From Chersky-840 sp963848335 (GTDB lineage Bacteria; Actinomycetota; Acidimicrobiia; Acidimicrobiales; UBA8190), in assembly GCA_963848335.1 (NCBI GenBank), contig CAWKDD010000001.1:1426001-1490000 (forward strand): a stretch of 64,000 nucleotides of DNA, given 5' to 3'. The notes beneath the pieces were generated by a model. The model was not told the origin of the DNA and did not search any database. It worked only from the letters and a program-made list of their open reading frames with translations. Position 1 is the first letter of the stretch. Every line of letters starts with the position of its first letter. Position numbers and translations under genes: made by a program. Shown here piece by piece: positions 25,757 to 36,422 of this stretch.

Positions 25757-26815
25757 ATGGGAAGGTCGAGCCGCAGAGGACGCGTCGTGGCGACCGTCGT
25801 CACCGTGTTGGTCGGAGGCAGTGGTGGCATGTTCGCCATGTTCGCCGCCACCGCAGCGCCGGCCTTCGCCGACAGCTCCGCCTACGAGCTGTACTGCCCG
25901 GGCACGCCCGTCGGCGACATCGTGCTCAACAACGTGGTGACCACGGGGACCATCACCCCGGCGTCCCCGGCCTCGGGCGCGCAGTTCAACCTGACCAACT
26001 ACCAGTCCACGGTGTCGCTGCCGAGCTCGATCGTGTCGGCGGCCGCAGCCCTGGGGAACTCCGCCATCGTGGGGTCGGCCACGCTCAAGGTCGACGCCAC
26101 CGGTGCCACCCCGGCGTCGGTGGCCGCTCCGGCCATCACCATCAACTCGCCCATCCCGAGCCCGGTGCCCTCGACGGGCCTGTCGCTCACCCTGCCTTCC
26201 ACGGCCGGGTCGGTGGGCCCCTTCACCGCCAGCGGCGGGACCATCAGCCTCACCGTCGACCCCGCAGTCGGCCTGAGCTTGAACGTGTCGGGGAGCACGC
26301 TCACCCTGACGTGCACGCCCTACCCGAACAACAGCGCCGCGACCGGGATCGTGTCGGCGGCGCCCACCGCCTCCAAGGCCTCACCGGTGATCGCCACCAC
26401 CAGCGCCGGCACGGCCCCGCCCACCACGGCGGCGCCGGTGGCCACGCCCACCACGGCGGCGCCGGTGGCCACGCCCACCACGGCGGCCCCGGCCGCATCC
26501 AATCTGGCCACCACCGGCCCCGGACCCCACCTGTGGTTGGTGGCCGTGATCGGGTTCATCGTGCTGTACCTCGGTTCGGTGGTGCTGGCTCTGGTGGAGC
26601 GCCCCCGCAGCCTGTTGCGACGGGTCCTGCACCTGGCGCCGCCCATGGCGACGACCACGGCGGGTCCCATGGAGATGGCCGAGGTGTCCCCGCTCCCGGA
26701 TCGCAACGTGTGGGCGCACGAGCCGCCCAGTGTGAAGCCCGCCTATCCCAGAGCGGGAGGATCGCCAGGCTTGTGGTTCGACGGCTGGGAGCCGCAGGAC
26801 CGCAACCGGGGCTGA
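25757..26815 (+). CDS. Single-repeat surface protein with LATTG motif, membrane helix and long cytoplasmic tail
   Basis: A 352-residue exported protein, paralogue of the 1342-residue protein at 1787. A signal peptide ends at AFA|D near residue 38. One copy of the two-cysteine module follows (YELYCPGTPVGDIVLNN to LTCTPYPNNS, residues ~42-200). Then comes a linker with a nine-residue repeat APVATPTTA, LATTG near residue 253, one membrane helix (~260-278) and a ~75-residue tail that begins ERPRSLLRRVLHLAPP. LAxTG is the class E sortase signal, but such a long tail after the helix is unusual. The module is closest to module 5 of the large protein. ATG 25757 is preferred over the adjacent ATG 25754 for ribosome-site spacing. 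Its role may be adhesion or envelope structure; this is inference. Confidence 0.75.
   Translation: MGRSSRRGRVVATVVTVLVGGSGGMFAMFAATAAPAFADSSAYELYCPGTPVGDIVLNNVVTTGTITPASPASGAQFNLTNYQSTVSLPSSIVSAAAALGNSAIVGSATLKVDATGATPASVAAPAITINSPIPSPVPSTGLSLTLPSTAGSVGPFTASGGTISLTVDPAVGLSLNVSGSTLTLTCTPYPNNSAATGIVSAAPTASKASPVIATTSAGTAPPTTAAPVATPTTAAPVATPTTAAPAASNLATTGPGPHLWLVAVIGFIVLYLGSVVLALVERPRSLLRRVLHLAPPMATTTAGPMEMAEVSPLPDRNVWAHEPPSVKPAYPRAGGSPGLWFDGWEPQDRNRG
26420..26487 (+). repeat. 27-bp tandem repeat coding for the APVATPTTA linker
   Basis: Two exact 27-bp units (26420-26446, 26447-26473) and half of a third encode the nine-residue stalk repeat between the secreted module and the LATTG motif. Copy number could vary between strains. 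Confidence 0.85.
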
Positions 26816-26866
26816 CGCCGGGAGCGCTCCTCCTACACGGGGGGGTGTAGGGGGAGCGCTGGCGTC
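26814..26866. terminator. Strong bidirectional terminator hairpin
   Basis: The arms 26823-26838 and 26845-26860 pair over 16 bp with a single G-U position around a six-G loop. Outer arms GACGCC (26814-26819) and GGCGTC (26861-26866) extend it. It sits where the LATTG gene (plus) and the histidine-kinase gene (minus) meet. Confidence 0.8.
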
Positions 26867-28280
26867 GGCGCCGCAGGTGGTCGGCCTGACGGCTCGTCGG
26901 GGCCGGGGCGGGCGCGCGCACCCAGAACACCATGCGGGCGCCGTGTCCGGAGTCGACCGGGGACTGGGCGTCGACGGCGCCACCCATGGCCGAGGCCAGC
27001 TCGGCCACGATGGCCAGGCCGAGCCCGGCGCCCAGCTTGCGGGCCGGGACGCGGTCCGAGGTGTAGTGGCGCTCGAAGATGTGGGGGAGGTCGGCGGCAC
27101 CGAACCCGGGGCCGTCGTCGACGACCCACACCGCGATCCACTCACCCACCCGGTCCGCGCCCACCTCGACCCGGGAGGTGGCGAACTTCAGTGCGTTCTC
27201 GACGAGGTTGGCGATGACCTGACCCGCCCGGTCGGGATCGGCGTCGGCCCACAGACCACTGGCGCGTGCCGGCCGTGACCAGTGCCACCCCCATGGTGCC
27301 GGCTTCGGGCTGGAACCCTTCGGCCACGGACCGAGCCAGCGGCGGCGCAGTCGACGGGCTGGGCCTGGAGCGAGAATTGGCGCGCCTGGAGCCGGGCCAG
27401 GTCGAGGAGGTCCTGGACGAGGCGCTCGAGGCGGCGGGCCTCGGTTCCGATGATGGTGACCGCACCCGCGACGTCGTCGGTGGCGCCGTCGGTGATGGCG
27501 TCGGCGTAACCCCGGATCGACGTCAAGGGTGTGCGCAGCTCGTGGGAGACCGACAGCAGGAATTCGCGCTCGAGCCCCTGGGCGCGACTGAGGTGCCGGC
27601 CCATGGTGTTGATGGCGTCGGCCAGCTCGGCCAGCTCGGGGTAGTCCCCCCGGTTCACCGGGACCGTGGCCTCGAGGTTGCCGCCGGCGATCTCCCGGGT
27701 GGCGTGCACGGCCCGCGACGATGGGGGCGCTGATGCGGCGGGCCAGCACGGCTGCCACGGCGACGCCCGCGATCAGCACCACCCCTGCGACCAGGACGAA
27801 ATAGGCGACGCCGTTGACGGGGCTGGCCACGTGGCGCGTGCCCACCAGCACGGGGACGTCGGAGGCGGGCAGACCGTCGTCGAGGGTCAGGCGCTGACGT
27901 TCTTCGAGGTTGAGCGGCTGCGCCACGAACACCACGTGGCCCACGTTCCCCACCACGGTGTCGCCCGCGGCCAGCGCCGACACGTTCATGATCGAGGGCC
28001 TGAGGGGCGCGGGCAGGCCCTGGAGCGAACCGGTCGGTCCCAGCCCGACCAGGGTCAGCTGGTCGAAGGCCCCCACACGGCGCAGGGCCTTCACGTCGGC
28101 CGCCTCGCTGAACAGCGGGTGCGACGACATGAGCGTGCCCATGGCCTGGGCCTCGGACGTGATCTCGTTCTCGGCCGTCGAGATCGCCGCCCGGCGCACG
28201 AGCAGCAGGCTGCCCACCACGGTGAGGACCAGCGTCCCGATGACGACGCCGAGAATGGCGACGGTGATGCGTCGGCGCAC
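26833..28280 (-). CDS. Sensor histidine kinase, frame broken
   Basis: Membrane two-component sensor of ~480 residues. A first membrane helix (~8-30), an extracytoplasmic sensor (~31-165) and a second helix (~170-190) lead to a HAMP domain. The DHp helix is VSHELRTPLTSIRGYADAI with the phospho-His. The ATPase domain has NLVENALKF (N box), DDGPGFG (G1) and GAGLGLAIV (G2). These lie in three frames, with shifts near 27715, 27340 and 27265. The exact C-terminus is uncertain: one frame ends at 26833 inside the terminator, another runs on. It is downstream of its regulator gene and converges on the LATTG gene. Confidence 0.85.
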
Positions 28281-28292
28281 GGAGCGGCGCCG

Positions 28293-28982
28293 TCAGCCGA
28301 GACGGTAGCCGACCCCCCACACGGTGGTGAGGGGCAGGGCGTCGCCGAGCTTCTTGCGCAGCTGTCGGACGTGGACGTCGACGGTGCGCTCGTCGCCGTA
28401 CCAGCCCTCCCCCCACACGCCGTCGAGCAGCTGGCGCCGGGACAGGGCCAGGCCACCGTTGAGCGCCAGGTAGGCGAGGAGGTCGAACTCGCGGCTGGTG
28501 AGCGCCACCACCGTCTCGCCCTGGCGCACCTCGCGGCGTCCGGTGTCGATCGACGATGTCGCCCACCTCGAGCACGGAGGGCTCGGCCGGCCTTGGGCGC
28601 GCCGGCGCGGCGCAGGATGGCGCGCACCCGGGCCACGAGCTCGCGCGGCGAGAAGGGCTTGGTCACGTAGTCGTCGGCGCCGAGCTCGAGCCCGATGACG
28701 CGGTCCACCTCGTCGTCGCGCGCCGTGAGCATCACCACGGGCACGTCGCCGGCCGACGCGCAGGCGGCGGCACACGTCGAAGCCGTCGAGCTCGCCCGGG
28801 AGGCCGATGTCGACCACGACGAGCTTGGGCCGGTCCCGGTCGACGTAGGCGAGGCCCTTCTCGGCGTCCTCGGCCTGCAGCACTCGGAAACCCTCCCGGC
28901 GCAGGTACAGCGCCACGAGGTCGGAGATGTTGCGGTCGTCCTCGATGACGACGATGGTCTCCCCGTCCGCGGCCACCGGCAC
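28293..28982 (-). CDS. OmpR-family response regulator, frame broken
   Basis: A ~230-residue regulator. The receiver domain has VVIEDDRN, the phospho-Asp in LVVVDIGLPG, VVMLTARDDEVDR and YVTKPFSPREL. The winged-helix DNA-binding domain has LTSREFDLLAYL and RTVDVHVRQLRKKLG and ends VWGVGYRLG. The part from VPVVML to ILRRAG is in another frame, so shifts occur near 28775 and 28570. GTG 28982 gives a standard N-terminus; ATG 29045 would add 21 residues. It is followed 12 nt later by the kinase, forming a two-component operon. Targets are unknown; the adjacent surface-protein gene is a candidate. Confidence 0.88.
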   Translation of the reverse strand: MPVAADGETIVVIEDDRNISDLVALYLRREGFRVLQAEDAEKGLAYVDRDRPKLVVVDIGLPGELDGFDVCRRLRVGRRRARGDAHGARRRGGPRHRARARRRRLRDQALLAARARGPGARHPAPRRRAQGRPSPPCSRWATSSIDTGRREVRQGETVVALTSREFDLLAYLALNGGLALSRRQLLDGVWGEGWYGDERTVDVHVRQLRKKLGDALPLTTVWGVGYRLG

Positions 28983-29151
28983 AAGCCTGCCACCGGGGGA
29001 GTGTGGCGCACGGGACCCCGGTGACGCGTGCGGCATGCCGGTCATGAGACGACGGCGCCGTCACCGTTCCATGAAGCGGTGATGAGGAAAGTGTGAGGGC
29101 ATGGGGGCCCGGCCCCACCCCAAAGGGCGCCGGTGCGTCGTGTCCAGCCCC

Positions 29152-29157
29152 TAGGCT
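29152..29157 (+). promoter_or_regulatory. -10 box of trpCFBA
   Basis: TAGGCT ends 7 nt before the GTG at 29165; the trp operon therefore appears leaderless, which leaves no room for a leader-peptide attenuator. Confidence 0.45.
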
Positions 29158-29164
29158 GGCGCCG

Positions 29165-30020
29165 GTGCCGCCCGACACCTACCTCACGGGGATCCTGGCC
29201 TCGCACCGCGCCCGGGCCGCCGGCGACGACCGGTCCTTCGACGCCTTGGTGGCCCAGGCCCAGAGCGCCGCGGCGCCGCGTCCCTTCGCGGCGAGGCTCT
29301 CGGTCTCGGCCGGAGGTGAGCTGGCCGTGATCGCCGAGGTGAAGCGGCGCTCACCGTCCAAGGGGGCTCTCGACGCCGAGCTCGACCCCGCCCGGGTGGC
29401 CGCCGACTACGAGGCCGGAGGGGCGGCCTGCCTGTCGGTGCTCACCGACACCGAGTTCTTCTCGGGGTCCGCCCGTCGACCTCCGAGCGGCGCGGGCCGC
29501 GTGCGCCCTCCCCGTTCTGCGCAAGGACTTCACGGTCAGTGGCGCCGATGTCTGCGACGCCCGGATCATGGGTGCCGACGCGGTGCTCCTCATCGTGGCC
29601 GCCCTGTCGGACGAGGAGCTCGCTGAGCTTCCTGAGCCTGGCCCAGGAGCTCTCGCTCGACGCCCTGGTCGAGGTGCACGACGAAGCCGAGCTCGGAGCG
29701 GGCCCTCGACGCAGGGGCGGAGCTCGTGGGGGTCAACCAGCGTGACCTCACGACCTTCGCCGTGGACCACGAGCCGCGCCGCGCGCCTCGTCGGGTCGAT
29801 CCCGCCCGAGGTCGTGGCCGTGGCCGAGTCGGGCATCCGGGACGCCGACGACGTCGGGCGGCTGGCCGACGTCGGGTACCAGGCCGTGCTCGTGGGGGAG
29901 TCGCTCGTGCGGGCCCCCGACCGGCGCGCCGCCGTCCGGGCGTTGGCGGGCCATGCGCGTGGGACCTCGCGCCGGCGCCCGCCGAGCTGGGGCGAGACGG
30001 CGGTGACGACGTGCTGGTGA
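29165..30020 (+). CDS. trpC: Indole-3-glycerol-phosphate synthase, frame broken
   Basis: Barrel enzyme of tryptophan synthesis, about 284 residues when corrected. Seen across frames: VIAEVKRRSPSKG (catalytic Lys region), VLRKDFTVS, GADAVLLIVAAL, LVEVHDEAELE, VGVNQRDLTTF (catalytic Asn) and VVAVAESGIRDADDV. Single extra bases near 29472, 29631, 29691 and 29780 account for all four breaks, each moving the frame by +1. The final TGA (30018-30020) overlaps the trpF GTG. Confidence 0.92.
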
Positions 30021-30696
30021 AGATCTGCGGGATCACCTCGGAGGCCGATGCCCTGCTCGCCGTGGGGCTGGGCGCGGACGCCATCGGGTTCGTGTTCGCC
30101 CCCTCGGCCGCGTCAGGTCGCGCCCCAGGCCGTGCGGCGCATCATCGAGCGCGTGCCCCCGGAGATCCTCACCGTGGGGGTGTTCCGCAACGAGTCGCGC
30201 GACACGGGTGGTGGACATCGTCAACGGGATCGGCCTGCGCGGTGCGCAGCTCCACGGCGACGAGACGGCCGAAGACACCCGCTGGGTGGCCGAGCGGGTG
30301 CGGAGTCACCATCAAGGCCTTCCCGGCCGGGCACCGCAACATCGCCCGCATCGACGACTACGGCGTGGAGACCGTCCTCGTCGACGCCCCGTCGCCCGGA
30401 TCGGGGGAGGTGTTCGACTGGCGCCTGGCCGAGGGCGTGGTGGACCCGGCCCGGCTCATCGTGTCGGGCGGCCTCCATGCCGGCAACGTGGCCGACGCCA
30501 TCGGCCATCTGCATCCCTTCGGGGTGGACGTGTCCTCGGGGGTCGAGTCCGAGCCGGGCCGCAAGGATCCCCGCAAGGTGCGGGCCTTCGTGATGGCGGC
30601 GCGTGCCGCTGCCGGTGAGACGGTCGACGCCGACGACGGCACCGGCGCGTCGGAGGCCGACGAGCTCGATGCGCCCTTCGACTGGCAGGAGGAGGG

Positions 30697-30700
<4 letters not shown>
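30017..30700 (+). CDS. trpF: Phosphoribosylanthranilate isomerase, frame broken
   Basis: A ~225-residue barrel isomerase. VKICGITSEADA begins the protein with the catalytic Cys. Then FVFAPSA, QVAPQAVRRI, VGVFRN, LRGAQLHGDE, VLVDAPSPGSGEVFDW (catalytic Asp) and GVDVSSGVESEPGRKDP follow. Three extra bases near 30110, 30210 and 30305 break the frame. GTG 30017 overlaps the trpC stop. Its presence is notable because Mycobacterium and Streptomyces lack trpF and rely on PriA. A ~30-residue acidic tail follows the barrel. Confidence 0.92.
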
Positions 30701-31912
<1,212 letters not shown>

Positions 31913-31916
<4 letters not shown>

Positions 31917-32741
31917 CCCCGTCCCCTTCGGGAGGCCCGGCCGCGGCGCGTCGCGAGGGGACGGGGACCCTCGAGTCGCACCTGCGGGCCCGGCGCGACG
32001 CCGGCCGCAAGCTGCTCGTCCCCTACGTGACCGGGGGGATGGCCCCCGATTGGGTGGAAGCGGTCCACGCCGTGGCCGAATCCGGCGCCGACGCCGTCGA
32101 GGTCGGGCATCCCCTTCTCCGATCCCATGATCGACGGTCCGGTCATCCAGGAGGCATCGCTGCGGGCACTGCAGCGGGGGACGACGCCGTCGTCGGTGCT
32201 CGACACCTTGGCGCGCGCCGATCTTGCCGTGCCGTTGTGCGTCATGACCTACTACAACATCGTGTTCCGCGCCGGTTTGCGCCGCTTCGCGCGGTCCCTG
32301 GCCGACTCCGGGGTGGCGGGCGCCATCATTCCCGACCTTCCGCTCGAAGAGGCGGACGAGTGGTGTGCCGAGGCCGACGACGCCGGGGTGGCCACGGTGC
32401 TCCTCGTCGCCCCCTCCACGCCGCCGGCCCGGGCCCGGGCCATCTGCGAGCGCGCCCGGGGGTTCGTCTACGGCGTGGGCGTCATGGGGGTGACGGGGGA
32501 GCGGGCGACGTTGGCGTCGAGCGCGGGGACGTGGCCAGGATGCTCCGCCCGCTCACCGACCGTCCCGTGTGCATCGGCATCGGCGTGTCGACTCCCGAAC
32601 AGGCCGCCGAGGCCTGTGCCGACGCCGACGGCGTGGTGGTGGGATCGGCCATCGTGCGCAGGCTGCTCGACGGGGCCGGTCCCGGGAGGCGTGGGAGAGT
32701 TCGTGGCGTCGCTGCGGGCCGCCGTCGACGCCGCGCCCTGA
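31913..32741 (+). CDS. trpA: Tryptophan synthase alpha chain, frame broken
   Basis: Cleaves indoleglycerol phosphate and channels indole to TrpB. VPYVTGG, EVGIPFSDPMIDGPVIQ (after correction), MTYYNIVFRAG, IIPDLPLEEADEW (catalytic Asp) and IGIGVSTPEQA are seen. Breaks: an extra base near 32108, a lost G in a G-run near 32526 and an extra base near 32684. ATG 31913 overlaps the trpB stop. Last gene of trpCFBA. Confidence 0.93.
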
Positions 32742-32789
32742 GCCCCACTCGTTGGCGCCCGGTCCGGGCGCGCACCGGCTCGACGGCGA

Positions 32790-33723
32790 TCAGCGGCCCA
32801 GGAGCCAGGTTCCGGCCCGCGAGCCCGCCTGGGTGGCAGCACGTGCCGTGGCACGCCGTCGGCTCCCGTCGCCCACCAGCACGAAGAGACACAGGCTCAG
32901 GGCGACCAGGCCCACTGCGACGACGGCCCATCCACCACCAGGGCCGGTCCCGGTCCCGTGAAGGCGAGTGCGGCGGGGGCACCGGACGCCGGCCCGCCGG
33001 TCGGAGCCGGGGAGCCCGATGCCGAAGCCGTGGCCGGCGGCAGCCGGAGCGGTCGACGGCGGTGCGCTCGTCGTCGGGTCGTGCCGACGGTGTCGGAGGA
33101 CACCGGCGCCGAGGTCGGTGGGGGGGACGAGGCCGGGGCGGGCGTGACCGTGGTGGGCGACGTCGGTGACGACGTCGGCGGGGTGGGGGCGGCGGCCACC
33201 TCGACCACGGAGAACCCGCCCACGCCGTTGCCCGTGACCTGGCCCGGAGCGGGGTCGGTCAACGAAGGTGTAGAGGGGGGACCCGTTGTAGGTCACCTGG
33301 TCGGTGCCGTCGGCCTGCGCCACCGCCGCCACCGTGCCCGTCACGCCGGGGCCTGCGGTGGGGGTCGTGCCCGCCGGGACCGTCGAGCGCGGGCCACACC
33401 GTGGCGCACGAACCGGTGCAAGTGCTCATGCCTCCGTGGTCCATCGAGAAGGTGTAGAGGGCGAAGCCCTGGGCGTCGGTGAGGATCGAGCCGAAGCCGC
33501 TGCTGGTGGCGACGTCCACCGTCGACCCCGCCGCCGAGGCGGCCGGCACCCAGCCCCACACCGCCGTGCCGATGACGAGCACCACGGCGGCCACGGCAGG
33601 CGCCGCGCCCGAGCGCACCACGACGCCCCGGCCCGGGCCGGTATCCGACGCCGGTGTGTCGCCAGGGGGGGCGGGCCGGCTCGGGACCTTCCCGGGCTGA
33701 TGGGGTTGGCGGGGCTCGAACAT
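32790..33723 (-). CDS. Secreted COG4315-type repeat protein with LAFTG motif, frame broken
   Basis: About 310 residues. After a cytoplasmic N-terminus and one hydrophobic segment (VAAVVLVIGTAVWGWVPAAS), two copies of the lipoprotein-like repeat (PF03640 type) occur. The first is SSGFGSILTDAQGFALYTFS with CTGSCATVWPAL; the second is VTYNGSPLYTF with DPAPGQVTGNGVGGF. A Pro/Thr/Ser-rich stalk leads to ALAFTG and a membrane helix (VVAVGLVALSLCLFVLV) with a basic tail. At least three shifts (near 33385, 33265 and between 33090 and 32960) break the frame. Function unknown; it is the third LAxTG-bearing envelope protein of the window. ATG 33723 has a GGAGAGGA ribosome site. Confidence 0.7.
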
Positions 33724-33892
33724 GGCGGGAGCCGTCCTCTCCTCGGTCGACGTGGGCCGACGCTGGGGAGTACGGCGGCTGCCCCCCGATCGTTCAGGAT
33801 GGGCGGCGGTTCCACAGTTTGACCACAGGATGAGGGCGTACGGTGACGCTCCGAGCGCAACCATCGCCGACGCGAGACCGAGAGGCTGAGAG

Positions 33893-34635
33893 ATGAGCGA
33901 CAGCGACATGCCGGTGACGCCGCCCCCGAATCCCCCGTCCTGGGGCCCCGAACCCGACCCGGACCCCCGACGCCGGGGGAGGCGCATGCTCAAGCTGGCC
34001 GTGGGTGTCGGCGCCGCCGCCGGCGTGGCGGTGGGAGCCACCGCCCTGGCCCAGGCCGCCACCTCCTCGGGATCCACCCCCGGCCCCGGCGCCGCCGCCG
34101 TCACGGCCTCGGGCGGCGACGACCACCACCACCCCGGCCCGTCCCCACGGGTTCGGCGGCCCCGGTCGCCGTGCGGGCGGGTTCGCCGGCCCCGGCGGCC
34201 TCGGTGCCCTGGGCGGTCCCGGCCTGGGAGGGTCGGTCCTCTACGGCCAGTTCACCGTGCAAGGGCCCCAACGGCTACGAGACCATCTCCGAGCGCACCG
34301 GCACCGTCTCCGCCGTCACCGACACGTCGGGCAGCACGTGGTCCCTGACGGTGAAGAGCGCCGACGGCACCACGGGGACCTTCACCGTCGACTCGGGCAC
34401 CAGCGTCAACGGCGGGCGAGATGGGCATCGGGAGCGTCAAGACCGGTGACACGGTGCGCGTGACGGCGGTGGTGTCGGGCGCGACGGCCGACGGCCAAGC
34501 AGGTCACCGACGAGACCGTCGCTCAAGGCCAACGGTGGGTCGTGGCAACCCATGCGCCCCCCGTCGGGCGCGCCCGGGAACCCCGGAACCGGTTCGGCGA
34601 CACCCTCGGCGCAGACCGCAGCCCCACCCGTGTAG
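33893..34635 (+). CDS. Membrane-anchored or secreted DUF5666-like protein, frame broken
   Basis: About 246 residues. A Pro-rich cytoplasmic segment is followed by RRMLKLAVGVGAAAGVAVGA, a signal/anchor helix, then a His/Gly/Pro-rich spacer. The domain GTVSAVTDTSGSTWSLTVKS, TFTVDSGTSVNGG, VKTGDTVRVTAVVSG and AKQVTDETVA fits a DUF5666-like beta barrel, with the usual pattern of a value written, a test on a constant, then a key. Five single extra bases (near 34155, 34262, 34418, 34493, 34524) restore one frame ending at TAG 34633-34635. Head-to-head with the COG4315-type gene; function unknown. Confidence 0.6.
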
Positions 34636-34653
34636 CGGGATCCCGAGCGCTCG

Positions 34654-36353
34654 TCAGCTCCGGGTTTCGGGCGACGGGCGACCCCGGCGCCGGGCCCGGG
34701 CCCGCGCCCGGCGCAAGGCCCCGCCTCCGGCGTGGCCGCGCTGGTGTTGCTCGAGGCGGCTGCGGATGAGCTCGCGTCGTTCCTGGAGCTCGCGATAGGT
34801 GATGGAGTCGACGGCCTCGGTCGACACCCAGCGAGGCGCGGATGCCGGCCACGTCGAGCGGCGGGGATGGTCCCGGGCTCGACACCCATCTCCTGGGCGA
34901 TGCGCTCGCCGTGGCGCTCGTGGAAGTACATCACGACCTTGACGATCTCGCCGATGACGTCCACGTTGGGGGCCATGACGGCCAGGGCGCCGTCGAGGAA
35001 GAGCATGTCCTTCACGTAGAGCATGAGCTCCTTGGGCATGCGCGCCCCGTAGCCGAGGAGCCCCTTGGTGAGGTTGCGGATCTCGGCGGTGAGCTCCTCG
35101 GCGGTCAGGGTGGTGGGGTCGACGGGCGGGCGGTCGAGGCCGAGGTCGCGGATCACGGCGTCGATGTCCACGTCGCGCGGGCAGCGCGCCGAGGTCGCGC
35201 ATCGCCGCGATCTGCGCCGGGACGTCGTTGGCGGACGCCGCCATCACCAGGCGGAGGAAGGCCAGGCGCCGGGGCTCGTCGAAGCGGCCGGTGATGCCGA
35301 AGTCGAGGAGGGCCACGCGCCCGTCGGACTGCACGAGCAGGTTGCCGCCGTGCAGGTCGCCGTGGAAGACCCCGTAGAGCAGGGCGCCTTCGAGGAAGGC
35401 GATCAGCGCGGCGTGCAGGACCGCCTCGGTGTCGATCCCCGCGGCGCGCATGGCCTCGGCGTCGCCCCACGCGAAGCCGTCGAGCCGCTCCATGACGAGC
35501 ACCCGGCGGGTCACCAGCGACGGGTGGGGGCGGGGGACCACGATGGCGCGCTGGCCGGTGTCGGCCAGCACGCGCGCCACGTCGAGCATGTTCTGGGCCT
35601 CGAGCCGGAAGTCGAGCTCCTCCACGATGGTCTCGCGCGAACAGCTCGACCAGCGCCGGCGGGTTGGCGAGGGCGGCGACGGGGATGCGGCCCACCAGCA
35701 GCGGCGCGAGCCAGCTCATGGCGGCCAGGTCGCGCCGCACCAAGGTGGCGACGTCGGGGCGCTGCACCTTCACGACCACGGACTCCCCGCTGCGCAGGCG
35801 CGCCGCGTGGACCTGGGCCACCGACGCCGCCGCGATGGGCGTGCGCTCGAACTCGCTGAACTGCTCTTCGAGGGGCACGCCCAGGTCGGCCTCGACGATG
35901 CGGCGGACCACGGCGAAGGGCTCGGCCGGGACCTGGTCACGGCACAGCCGGAACTCGGCCACGAGCTCCTCGGGGAACAGGCCCTCTCCCGAGGAGAGGA
36001 TCTGGCCCAGCTTGATGTAGGTGGGCCCGAGGCGCTCGAAGGCGCGGCGCAGCCGGCGCGACAGCCCGGCGCGCGACGCGGTGCTGCGCCGCGCCGGCGG
36101 TCGCCGACGTACCAGGCGGCCAGGGCCGTGCCGAGCAGGGCCGCCACCCGCACCACGCGTGATCCGGGGGGAGCCGGCGCCTGCGGGTCAGGCGGGGGGC
36201 CTCGGCCCGGGTCCGGGCCCGCAGGGCGTCGATGCCGGCGCTCCACGCCAGGTGGTCGAGGTCGAGGACCCACGGCGGATGCGAGGAGAAGGCGCCGAAG
36301 GCGAGGTCCGCGGGGTCCGGCCCCACGGTCGGCCCGCCGTCGGGAATGGTCAT
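34654..36353 (-). CDS. ABC1/UbiB-family atypical kinase, frame broken
   Basis: About 565 residues. The KxGQ motif is in LGPTYIKLGQILSSGEG, the Ala-rich nucleotide loop in IAAASVAQVHAARL, and the Lys in VVVKVQRP. The catalytic HGDLHGGNLLV and LLDFGITGR complete the ABC1 kinase-like fold. A helical C-terminal region follows (KGLLGYGARMPKELMLYVKD). UbiB-family proteins support lipid or quinone metabolism; the substrate here is unknown. At least six shifts scatter the motifs over three frames, concentrated at 36.2-36.0, 35.64, 35.17, 34.85 and 34.83 kb. ATG 36353 is placed by a -10 box 7 nt upstream. Confidence 0.82.
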
Positions 36354-36360
36354 CGTGTCG

Positions 36361-36366
36361 ACCGTA
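36361..36366 (-). promoter_or_regulatory. -10 box of the UbiB-family gene
   Basis: On the minus strand TACGGT ends 7 nt before the ATG at 36353. It lies inside one arm of the inverted repeat at 36362-36392. Confidence 0.45.
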
Positions 36367-36392
36367 CCGTGCGCTGCGGGGCCACGGTACGG
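36362..36392. promoter_or_regulatory. 10-bp inverted repeat between fabF and the UbiB gene (terminator or operator)
   Basis: CCGTACCGTG and CACGGTACGG pair perfectly around an 11-nt loop. It lies 30 nt after the fabF stop and overlaps the -10 of the next gene. It may end the fab operon transcript, serve as an operator for the UbiB gene, or both. Confidence 0.55.
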
Positions 36393-36422
36393 GGTCGCCC
36401 GGTGACCGAGGAGGTTCTCCTG

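Noticed and set aside
26420..26487. 27-bp repeats as a possible regulatory array
   Set aside because: They are in frame within the surface-protein gene and encode the APVATPTTA stalk, so a coding origin is sufficient.
29046..29164. Trp leader peptide or attenuator before trpC
   Set aside because: The -10 box lies 7 nt before the start codon, leaving no leader, and no Trp-rich short frame was seen.
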